Part shown: positions 37,004 through 48,300 of the stretch, in pieces
How the letters are laid out: each line of letters begins with the position of its first letter
How positions within the stretch are numbered: the stretch's first letter is position 1
Assembly (NCBI RefSeq): GCF_028476545.1
Contig: NW_026732526.1
Location: forward strand, 67,001-131,000
Direction: 5' to 3'
From: Physella acuta
Lineage: Eukaryota; Mollusca; Gastropoda; Physidae
DNA length: 64,000 bases
Notes under the pieces: generated by a model
Told to the model about the DNA's origin: nothing
Databases searched by the model: none
What the model saw: only the letters and a program-made list of their open reading frames with translations
Position numbers and translations under genes: made by a program

Positions 37004-37304
37004 GTGGGACATACTAAAGAAACTGTTCAATTGGTAGTCATATTAAGTGGGACATACTAAAGAAACTGTTCAATTGGTAGTCATATTAAGTGGGACATAC
37101 TAAAGAAACTGTTCAATTCGTAGTCATATTAAGTGGGACATACTAAAGAAACTGTTCAATTGGTAGTCATATTAAGTGGGACATACTAAAGAAACTGTTC
37201 AATTCGTAGTCATATTAAGTGGGACATACTAAAGAAACCGTTCAATTGGTAGTCATATTAAGTGGGACATACTAAAGAAACTGTTCAATTGGTAGTCATA
37301 TTAA
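37004..37304. repeat. 43-bp minisatellite, 7 copies
   Basis: Exactly seven copies of GTGGGACATACTAAAGAAAC plus TGTTCAATTGGTAGTCATATTAA with a G/C variant (TTGGT / TTCGT). Confidence 0.98.
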
Positions 37305-37614
37305 CTCCCCAATGCCAGTTGTAAACAGGTCAGGGACACAGCTCAAGCAAACACTTGTTATCAGCTGGACAGGATGCCCCACGACTTAACTCCTCCAAAA
37401 CATTAATGGGCAAATACTTGATTAAATCAATGGATACCAAACAATACAAATCAACCCAGCGCATGAAGAATCTATATGAAATTTACAAAGACTCTTTACA
37501 GGGGGGCAGACATTTTTAAAAAGGAAGGCAGATATTGATAGGTAATCTGTGATAATGTCAAGTGACAGAGAAAAATGTGTGGTAGAGGCGTCTCATTATT
37601 TCCTAGAGCTCAGC

Positions 37615-37814
37615 CATATGTCAAGAAGGTCAGGGAGGGATATGGTGAGTTAGACATATGTCAAGAAGGCCAGGGAGGGATATGGTGAGTTAGACATATG
37701 TCAAGAAGGTCAGGGAGGGATATGGTGAGTTAGACATATGTCAAGAAGGTCAGGGAGGGATATGGTGAGTTAGACATATGTCAAGAAGGTCAGGGAGGGA
37801 TATGGTGAGTTAGA
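37615..37814. repeat. 40-bp minisatellite containing a plus-strand GTGAGT
   Basis: Five copies of CATATGTCAAGAAGGTCAGG then GAGGGATATG|GTGAGTTAGA. GATATG|GTGAGT matches a splice-donor consensus on the plus strand in every unit. CCTAGAGCTCAGC just left of the array could be an acceptor. No gene is recognised on this strand. Confidence 0.97.
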
Positions 37815-38209
37815 CATATCACAATAATAGGCAGCAGCTGACAGTTTTAACTTTGTAGTTTCTCAAAAGTCGTTCCAAATTTATTTACAATGAAAAAGAG
37901 CCTCTCCAGAAAATGGCAATCCCTGATTCTAAGATTTCTGACAATTAAAGAAAAAGTCTCAAATAACAAAAAAAAAAATGTCATTTTGAAATAAGCAGTT
38001 AAGTTACCCAAACATAACAGAACTGTTGCCAAGGTGTAACTGCCAAACCCAATGAAAACAATAAAACTGTTGGTAGTACACAACATGTCATAGTTAAGTA
38101 GTGTAGATTAAAAAAAAAACAAAAGTATAGAAAAAGAAATGAAACCTTTATATTTAAATTTTTTAAGTTAAAATATTAACATGACAAGTATCATCCTCAT
38201 GGAAAGAAA

Positions 38210-38214
<5 letters not shown>

Positions 38215-38252
<38 letters not shown>
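38215..38252. repeat. (TA)n microsatellite
   Basis: An uninterrupted TA dinucleotide run of about 19 units, followed by shorter ATATATA patches to 38295. Confidence 0.95.
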
Positions 38253-38255
<3 letters not shown>

Positions 38256-39123
38256 TTACATGATTATATATACATGTATATATATATAAATATATATGAT
38301 AAACATATTTTAATTTATATACATACATGAATAAAAATTGTCCCACATCGTTTTAGAAATAAAGTTTAAACAATAGCAACAATTCTTTGTTTCAATGGAA
38401 CAAAGAAACATAAATTAGTAAATTTAACAAACATTATCTTCTTGACTGATTTCTGACAACAAAATATGCCATCCATAGTGTTGGTGTAGGCAACTATTGA
38501 ATCCCAAACTTGACATTTGGGTTAAAGATTTTTTTGTCATATTCAATCACTGAATGAATAGTGCCAATAGAGCTTGAACAAATCCTGTCCACCTGCTTGT
38601 AGAGAGTAAGGTTAGGGTGTTGCTTGAGACTTTTTAAAACCAGTCATAATTGGTAAGGACGTCTGCCAAATCTTGTTTTAGTTTTTTCTAGTAACTTGGT
38701 CATTTGAACAAAACATACTGTCACAATCTATGTTTTAACTTGCAAATTGTACAATGATACAGATCAGATTATAAACAATGGTTGATGAAGTTTGTAGCGG
38801 CCTTTCCATCTTGAGCCTATTCATCCAATATGCAGGGACTTGGAGAGCAAAAGATAAACACATTTCATTGCATTCACAATCTATTTAAAGCCAAATAAAA
38901 TAAAAATAGACAAGGGCAATTTTAATTGTTCAAATCTACTTAAAAAATGACAAGTTTTAAATCCAATCTGTGACTCAAGTGGCCACTGATCTAAAGACAT
39001 AGAATGAAAACTGAAAACAAACATGATAAGAGGTCTAGAGCAAGAGTTCTTTACAAAGAGTTGTCAACACAAATAATACAGGTAATAAAAGTGTCCAGTT
39101 AATTATAAACAAATTAAAGTAAA

Positions 39124-39129
39124 TTTATT
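39124..39129 (-). promoter_or_regulatory. Candidate poly(A) signal for TMEM248
   Basis: AATAAA on the minus strand about 155 nt downstream of the proposed TMEM248 stop. Others occur further on (near 37877), so a longer 3' UTR is possible. Base composition makes chance occurrences likely. Confidence 0.25.
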
Positions 39130-39283
39130 TATATACCTAGTATTTTTAGTCAATCTTTTGTTGATCTCTTAACCACGTAGACTTGAAGTTTTGTACCAAA
39201 ACAATTTCTTCAACTATTTCAACTCAGATATTCATTAAAAAAAGTTTCTAAGAATAACATGAGAAAGTTTGACTCACTCCCCC

Positions 39284-39316
39284 TTATTCATCTCCACAAA
39301 CATTTGTAAGGGCTAT
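39284..39316 (-). CDS. TMEM248: TMEM248 probable terminal coding exon
   Basis: After a good acceptor (CCCGCTGCTGTAG, pyrimidine-rich) the phase-0 frame reads IALTNVCGDE then TAA. Joined to ...HYDK this gives DKIALTN, resembling the vertebrate tail EKVALAEA. The exon is very short and its intron (39317-42403) is long, so the placement is an inference from phase, acceptor quality and weak tail similarity. Confidence 0.55.
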   Translation of the reverse strand: MALTNVCGDE

Positions 39317-42300
39317 CTACAGCAGCGGGGAGCTCTGGTAGGGAGAATCTGTTTCTCACAAGTGTTTGCACAAGTTTTCAGGGATTGTCAATCCACTCAA
39401 TGATCACCACCACACCCAGGCTCTACATAAGCTTAATATCACAAGTCAATATCACTAGGTTCCCATCACAACGTCAACAGCAGCAATACTAAATGGAGGA
39501 CAATTTTTTAAAATGCCAATTAGCTCCCCTACAACTTCCATGAAGCTTTAGCACAGAATGTAACTCAAACAAAATACACGAGTAAGTGGCCATTCCCTTT
39601 AGATAGAGATCTACATTTAGATGTTTCAAAATGTCTTTCAATCTTGAATGCACAATTCAATGAGCCCATCAGTGGGAATGTTTATGAAATCAAATTTTCC
39701 AATGCAGGTAAAAAAAAAAACCTTCAAACTTTCACTTTGACATCTACTGTACATGCTGTATCTACTGGTCAAACATCTTACACAGTCAAACATCTAAATT
39801 ACATCTTACAGTCAGACATTAAAATTACATCTTACACAGTCAAACATCAAACTAAGAAGCCAGCAATAAATGCCTATATATAGCACACTTGCTGGAAGCA
39901 CTAGACTAACTTCATTTAGTGTTGTCACTTGAAAGGGTAAGAACAACTGGTGACATGAGTCCATTAGAATGTGCACTACAAAAACTACATAAGAACAACT
40001 GGTGACATGAGTCCATTAGAATGTGCACTACAAAAACTACATTTATACATGTCAGTACGGCAGATGATCAGATTTAGCATGTTTTCAGATATTCTCAATT
40101 AACTTTGCAACAGACATTCTCAGATTTCTTTTTACTACAATTATTCACAGATACCTATAACAAAATTACATTCTCAGATATCTTTACCAGACATTCACAG
40201 ATATCTTTGACAGATTCAATACTTCAGCAACTTGAGACCTTTCATGTCAACCTGACATTCAAGGGAAGTGGTACCACAACTTAGGGCTGACTTGTCACCT
40301 AATCAAAGGATATAGAGGTCAGCAGTTACTTCAAAATAAAACATCTCATTTAATATTACACTAGAATTCAATTCATATTTTAAAGATGTAGCAGCCAGAT
40401 TCCTCCATATTTCAATTAAATATTCCATGTAAAATCTGTTTTTGGATTTTATTTTTATCTAGTATTGTTATATTTTTCTGAAAGTTAGTCCATTTCTGAG
40501 AGCTTTGGTGTTATTAAAATTGAAGTCGATTAATGTTTAGATGTAAAAACATTTTTTTGAAAAATATCTATATTCTACTAAAAGTCTCCTTTGTTTACAA
40601 GTTTGTATATTTATTTTTTTGTTTGTTTGTTCTGTTATATTAAAGCATCTGTTCTATGTGTAGAAATGTAAAAGACAAATTTTTGTAGAGAATGTTCTTT
40701 TTTACCAAGCTGTTAAAAAGTTCAGAACAGACTTCATTTTCAGAAAAAGTAAAAAAAACTTTCACCAGCTTAATGACTTCCATTGATTTAGTTACTTATT
40801 TTCACAACAAACATGGCAGCTTCCATTGAAGACCATGTTGCCCATTCAAAAGTTTAATGCATTTAAAACTTAATTTTCTGTAGCTATAGTTTGTTTGCTA
40901 TTTTTATTAGGTTCCAACACTTATATCAATTTTTAATAGGATATGCTGGGCAGTGCTTTAAAATTATTTGAGTCTACAATATTTGGGTGGACTCAGGGAC
41001 GGTCAACTGACTTGAACCCGGATTCGAACTCGAGACTTACGGGTTAGCAGTCCAGCTCCCTACCTCTAGATCACTCCGTTCCACGCATCGTTAACAGGAT
41101 GCTATTTGGAGCTCTGAGTTATCCTATGAGCATGATGGCGCCTATGTTAGCGCCTCTGCGGTAGTGTAATTTGGGGGCTCCAGAGAGCCCTGCTACTTCC
41201 CTGACACATGGGCAGTAACCAAAGTCTGTTCTAACTCATTGTTTCGGTCAGTGATTAAAGTACACACAAGGTTTTCATGAGGTAGTGTAGGTAAACCCGT
41301 GTCCCGATATTTATGATCAAAGCGCAGGCATTGTTTACATTTAAATAACTCAGTTTTAGAAAACAAGGTCACACGTCTAAGAATATTGGACTGGTAACGC
41401 GTGAATGAAACCTTCTTATATATTTCGTCAGATTTTCTTCTATTCCTATGGCAAAGTGCGGAGACGGGTATGCTAGTTTTATATAAATCTTTGTTTGTTT
41501 AGCAATTGAATTGGCTAAATTAAGATATAATTTAATATAAAATAATATTGGCGTAATTTAACTTTATTATACGATGTTAAGTAAATTAACCCAATAATTT
41601 GCACTTTATAGTATGTGCCCAGCTCGCCAAGTTAATAGTATAATAGTACCCCATGCGGGTGGTATTGATTCGGGACACACCATGTCAATGTTAAATTTTT
41701 TTTTTCTGCTTTGGATGTAAATGGTAGTTGCCGATCAGGACTTCGTGGGATATGGGGCAGGTGAAGTAGAGTTCAGCCATTTTTGTGACCTCAGAATTTG
41801 AAGGGATAGTGTGGTCAGAACCATGCTTAGCCAAAATCTGTGAATAACATGTCTGCGGTGTGACATCTTTTAGAATGTGGGGTCTGGTTTTTTGTGATGG
41901 TGTGTGACAGTCTGGAGGGGAAAGATAAAAATTGTCAAACGTTACATCCTTTATGGATGACCCCACCCAAACGTTACATCCTTTATGGATGACCCCACCC
42001 AAACGTTACATCCTTTATGGATGACCCCACCCCCTCCAGAAACCCAGTTATCCAGTATAATTAGTGTCTAGTATTGTATAAAAATGGGGGGTTGTTTGAA
42101 GAAAATTATGCACGGAACCGTAATCTAAGAAGAAATGAGTGAACTCCAGTCTTTAAAACATGATTTCCCCCATACAGAAATGAAAGAACAGAGTGCTAGC
42201 TGCAATGAGGAGGAAAAAAAATGAGATTCATTTTCCGTTTTCTGCTAACTTGTAAAATTAGCAGTTTTTAAAATGTATTGAGATGTTATAAAACAATTGG

Positions 42301-45300
42301 TGTCACTGATTTTAAAGTTCTAACAGGAGAAACTCACAAGAAATGTCTGCGATGGGCCTTTAGTTTGGTCAACCTAATGTTATGCACCAATTGAATACCT
42401 TACCTTGTCATAATGAACATGGACTGTTTTTATCTTCCCAGGTCTGCCTTTAATCATAGCATAGCAAAACATAGTCACTACCATTACAAAGAGAAAATAA
42501 CTTGTCCTCATAAGATGAAGATTGATGAGTGATCTCTCTTGCTGCACCAGAAAAAAATGGTAGTGTACACATTATATATTTATGGCGGTTTGCAAACACA
42601 CAAATAAGATGACAATGGCAGTGACACAAATAAGATGACATGGAATATTCTACTTACTTGTGACAGCATGACTGTCAGAGAATCATCCAAGGAATATTCC
42701 ACCCTCAAGTGTCCACCACTGTGGCACCAATCTGAGTTCTGACTAATGGCAGTGTTGGCAGCTGACATGTTTTTGGTCACCCCCTCTAAATCTCCACACA
42801 CCTCAGCTTGTTTGGGCTTCCTGAAACAATAAGTAAAGAACAAACAATCTAGCAAATAGAATAAAACAAATTAGCAGATGGAATAAACAATCTAGCGGAT
42901 AGAAAAAATAAACAAGCTAGCAGATAGAAGAAACAGACATAGAAGAAACAGAGAACAACTTGCGTGCAACTGACTTACTGAGTGTGTGGCAACAAGAACA
43001 AACAGATATAGAACAAACAGACATAGATGAAACAGATATAGAAGAAACAGATATAGAAGAAACAGAGAACAACTTGCACACAACTGACTTACTGAGTGTG
43101 TGGCAACAAGAACAAACAGATATAAAAGAAACAGATATAGAAGAAACAGATATAAAGAAACAGAGAACAACTTGCACACAACTGACTTACTGAGTGTGTG
43201 GCAACAAGAACAAACAGATATAAAAGAAACAGATATAGAAGAAACAGATATAAAGAAACAGAGAACAACTTGCACACAACTGACTTACTGAGTGTGTGGC
43301 AACAAGAAGGCTGGAGCAGTAAATGTCACACAAGTATTTATAGTGTGTAGCCTGCACTCAGAGCCCAGCCATTCCTCGCAGTTACTTTTTGTCAGGTTGC
43401 TGGCAAATATCATTGTCACATAGATGTGTTCCTGACTCTCTTCAAACAGGAAGTAGAATAAACAAGTTAATACACGTGCTAAGTACTTCAGATTAATACT
43501 GACAAACTGTATACCTAAATATGTCCTTGGTACTGATAAACAGTATACATAAGTATAATGTCATGTTAATAATTTTTAGACTAAAAATAAAATAAATAAA
43601 GCCAGAGTGATCTCCCCTAAACTTTGTCATTTATTATTTTATAACAGTAAGAGAGATAGTTTGTTCAGTTGTAGAATATTGAAGTTGTGACAAAACCAAA
43701 TTATTTTTTGAAAAAAAACTCATAGAAGTCCAGATTTCTTAGTAATTGCTTTAGGAGGGCTCATGGTCAAAAACCCCCTGGACAAAAACCCCCCGCGACA
43801 TAAACCACCTTGACTGAGGTTTATATAAGGAAATAATAACGATGATGAGAACCAAAAAAAAAAAAAAAAAAAAAAAATTAAATTAAAATAATGTAATTTT
43901 TAACGACTAACGATTCTGGTGCCGAGTCAAGAGGTAGGATGGTTTTGTTTGGAACTGAGGACAACCTTAGGTTATTGAATGTTAATCAGCACTGCTTTAT
44001 AGATGGTACATTTAAAACAGCTCCTGAAATGTTGTCTACCTAAATGAAATGGTACTCCAATTATGGGTATTTTAGAAACCTGAAATTGAGTAAAGTACCA
44101 CTTCCTGTGATCTGAGTTCACTCAAAAGTTGAAAGTAATTGAACTTTAGATCTTATATATGAAATACTTTTCACCCAACTGGAACAGCATTGAAGTTATT
44201 GTGTTCACATAGAAATTAAGTACCACTTCCGGTTAATCACAAATGTTCAAAAGCTGATAGAAACTTGTAATAATTTAACATGAAATTTCATTTATCTAAC
44301 TTACATAGTACTCAAGTTATTGGCTTTTGAGAAACGGGAAGTAGAGTAACTACGACTTCCTGTTAACGGAAATTGCTCAAAGGTAATTGAAAACTCTAAA
44401 TTTGATAAAATACTTATATATGAATTTGTCAAGCAAACTGAACCGGTAATTAAGTATGGTGTTTACATACAAACACAGACGGAGAGAACGGGAAAACTAG
44501 GTTTTTCCAGCTCCAGAAAATTATAAAATCTCAAAACCTCAATTTAGATTTTTGCACAAATCCAATGCATCCTTTATATTCCGCGTGAAAACTGTCAATA
44601 TATTTGTTAGTAATTCAGCACTATTACAATACATCCACTTTACTGCATAGAAAAAAAATAAAAATAGGAGTACCTTTTAAATCCAGCATTTTCCCAGTAA
44701 TAGTTGCAGTTAAATGCATCAAATTGAGGGGGAAGGACAGCAGCTCTGGTGTGGGGGCCACTTTAATGTTTAGATACATTGTAACATTGCTGAAATCAAC
44801 AAGTGACCACATTTTAATGGAGGCTTTCTATCAGTAATAGAATGAACATTAGGTTTTATACTAGGGAATACACAAATGTGATCAGTCTATCTACTGCCCC
44901 CAGCATATCCTGCCATCCCCACCCTCTTCCTTCGCATCATAACACAATGACATAAAAGACTACCTATCTGTATACTACTAAAACTCAAGTTTATATATAT
45001 ATTTTTTTTCTGTTTGGTTACATGAAAGAATCTGCACTATGTGTAGAGATGTAAAATACATATAATAATGTTCTTTTTTTACCAAACTATTAATCACAAG
45101 TTTATTTAAAGACATTATTTAATTTATTGATATATTCATTGGTAGAAACACAGCTTTAATTATAAAAGTTCAGAACAATTACTTGAATAATACTGATGTT
45201 ACATGATTCATTTACCTTTTTACAACAAGCATAGCAGCTTCAGTGGAAGATCGTGTTGCCCATTCAAAAGTTTAACGCATTATAAAGCTAAATTTTCTGT

Positions 45301-48300
45301 TGGCTATAGCTTCAACGATACGACTGTTGCTATTTTTATTTGGTTACAACACTTAGCAATTTTTAATAGGATACGCTGGGCAGTTCTTCTCATTTGTTAA
45401 AAGTTTGAGTTCCCCTTTCAAACCTTACGGTCTATAGGGCAAGTGAAGTAGAGTTCACTTGTTTCTGTGACCTCGGCATATGAAGAGATAGTGTGGTCGC
45501 ACATGAGTCAGGTACGGTCTACTGACTTGAACCCGGATTCGAACTCAAGACTTACGGGTTAGCAGTCCAGCTCTCTACTGCTAGACCACTCTGTCCAACT
45601 CTTCTCATTTAACTATACAATAAATTTATCTAACCTAAATCTAGAGATTCTAGAAATTCCGATAGGCCAAACCTAAATTAATTAGAAACAAAAAAAAAAA
45701 CAAGTTTCTATATTAAACTATTTTAGTCCTTAAATATTTGATATAAATCTTTGCTTTTTAGCTTCACAGATCAGCTGATTCGAGAATACAAGGAATTTAT
45801 CTAGAGCTAGATCTGCAGATAACACAACACACACGATTGCATCTAATTCATCATTATTAGTTTGACGTAAGTTTTAATTTTTTTTTTTTTTTAGAAAGAA
45901 ATCGATGCTAGAGTAGACAGTTGTACTTACACAATGCTATCCCTAGAGTAGACAGTTGTACTTACACAATGCTAGAGTAGACAGTTGTACTTACACAATG
46001 CTATCCCTAGAGTAGACAGTTGTACTTACACAATGCTAGAGTAGACAGTTGTACTTACACAATGCTATCCCTAGAGTAGACAGTTGTACTTACACAATGC
46101 TAGAGTAGACAGTTGTACTTACACAATGCTATCCCTAGAGTAGACAGTTGTACTTACACAATACTATCCCTAGAGTAGACAGTTGTACTTACACAATGCT
46201 ATCCCTAGAGTAGACAGTTGTACTAGGCTCCTGGGTTACTGGATCTTCTCTGCTCAATGTTGCTGACACCGGACTTGCCCTGTTGGTCACTGATCGTTTG
46301 CTCTGTCTAGACTCTACAGCATCCACATCTTGAATTTTATCTTTTAAACTGTTATAAACTTCAGCTGGACTCTGGTCTGCTACCTTTATAGGTGAACTTG
46401 CATTTATATGCATAGATGCATTGTGGGGAACACAAAAATCCAGTTTTGAAAATTTTGTCAAAAAAGTATTCCAATCCTGTAGTTCAATAATAAAAAAAAA
46501 AAAGCCAATCACTACCTATAAACAAGTATAATAAAGCCCTAAGACAATATTATACAGTTCTTTATTAATTTGACTAGAATGAATTGATCAATGAATAAAT
46601 ACAGTTTGATAAATCCATGTGCCAGAACTGGATGTCCTCGTAGAACTAAAGCTTCACTTCTAGAATAAATACTGTCAAATTTGGTAGCTGGTTTTAAACC
46701 AAATTTAAAATTCAAATAATAAACATCAAGATCAAATAAATACTTGCCCCTTTCATCTGTACACAACAAAGATGTCATTAACCCCGATTTTGTTGGACAT
46801 TTTTGGAAAGTGGAATAATTGTCACAGGGAATGGGAGTTAAGCTAGTGGGAAATAATTGGTGGTAATTATTTGTATTCTCAACATCTATAATAATAGTTT
46901 CGCTGTCTGTGTATCTATCTGTCTATGTATCTATCTATGTATCTGTCGGGAACGCTTTTACTATAGAGAAAACACAAGAAGAGTAAAAACATGCATAGTA
47001 ATACGAAAACGAAACGTCACATGGAGCATATAGTAAGAAATAGTCTCAAGCCGGAGAAGTACACACAATAATATGACGTCATTGATTCTCGAGTAAACAA
47101 TGAATTAAAAGCCAATTTTGTCTAATCTTAAAAGTGGTTTGCGTGAAGAGTTCCTTTCATGCATCTCTTCGTGGTAGAGGCGAAGCCCACCCCCTCCTGT
47201 AAGAACATCTAAGCTGCACCCCCCTCAACAGAAATGACGTTATCGATATTTTTATAATAAAAACACTGACACTACGGACTAATTAATGTGTCTAATTTTT
47301 AAAATGGTTTGCGTGGAGTTTCTATCATGCATCTCTTCAGGTAGGGGCAAAGCCCCCCCCCCCCCCTTCCCCCCTCCCAAAAAAACAACGAAATATAATT
47401 TATATAGAAAATATATAATTTTACCAGTGTCCGCCTCCCCCGTGCCGGAGAATTTTATTGCTTCAAGTGCCCCACCCCTGGAAAAAAAAGTCTGAAAGAA
47501 ATACTTCATGAATGAGGTTTATCAGCCAAAAGTAGTAAACAGGTTTATTTTATAGAATTAGGCTCTACCTTTAGTCTGTATGCTCTACAAATGGGACCAG
47601 TGTTTCTTTTAGATGTTTTCCTCCCCGGAGGGGGGGATACTTGAAATTTTTGGTGGGGGGGGGGGTGGTTTAAATTTTTCTGGGGAGGAGTCTGACACTG
47701 ATAAAAGTATATATTTTCTTTATACATTCTATGGTGTCATTGGGGGTGGCAGACTTTCTTCTGGCCTACCCCACCCCCTACTCTCCAGAAGAGTTACCTG
47801 AAAGAAACTCTAAATGCGATTGTTGTCAAGTTTGAGCTTAGATTCAAGGTTTAAGGTTTTAACCATGACTATATTTAAAAGACAACACTATCAACCTAAC
47901 ACCCGTTGTATCTCTCCCTCAACGGGCCATTTATCTCGTTAATAAATATTTCTATAATAGAAATTACTTTATGAAAACATAATAATTTGTTTTACCTTAA
48001 ACACTGAAAAATCTTTTGATGTTCCTTTAATTAAATTCATTTGAATAAAAGTTTGTAAAATAAGTTTTACTCATGGCTTTGATTAAGTGACACTGAGACA
48101 AAAGGTAACCAACAGTACTATTCTATTTCAATAGACACAAACAATTTGAAAACATTGAGTTCTGGTTGACATTTATTGTCTACTTGTCATAAGATAGCTG
48201 AATGAAATGTTACCTCTGATACATCAGGGTTGGCCATTTCTTTTGTCTTTACAATATATGCAAAAGTTATAAGAGCTATTGCAAAAGAAGCCAAGCAAAT

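Larger units (their letters stand above)
37820..39283 (-). other. TMEM248 3' flank, probably including 3' UTR
   Basis: AT-rich, no recognisable coding sequence, with a TA dinucleotide run at about 38215-38252 and A/T-rich patches beside it. Part of it is likely TMEM248 3' UTR, whose end cannot be fixed from sequence. Confidence 0.45.

Noticed and set aside
41002-41092. Functional tRNA-Ser(GCT) gene
   Set aside because: A and B boxes are visible, but the acceptor stem does not pair, there is a long related tail, and a second copy exists at 45520-45598. A SINE head fits better.
42892-43291. Open frames with ICFFYICLF or EETDIEE peptides
   Set aside because: Products of 16-bp subrepeats in TMEM248 intron 4.
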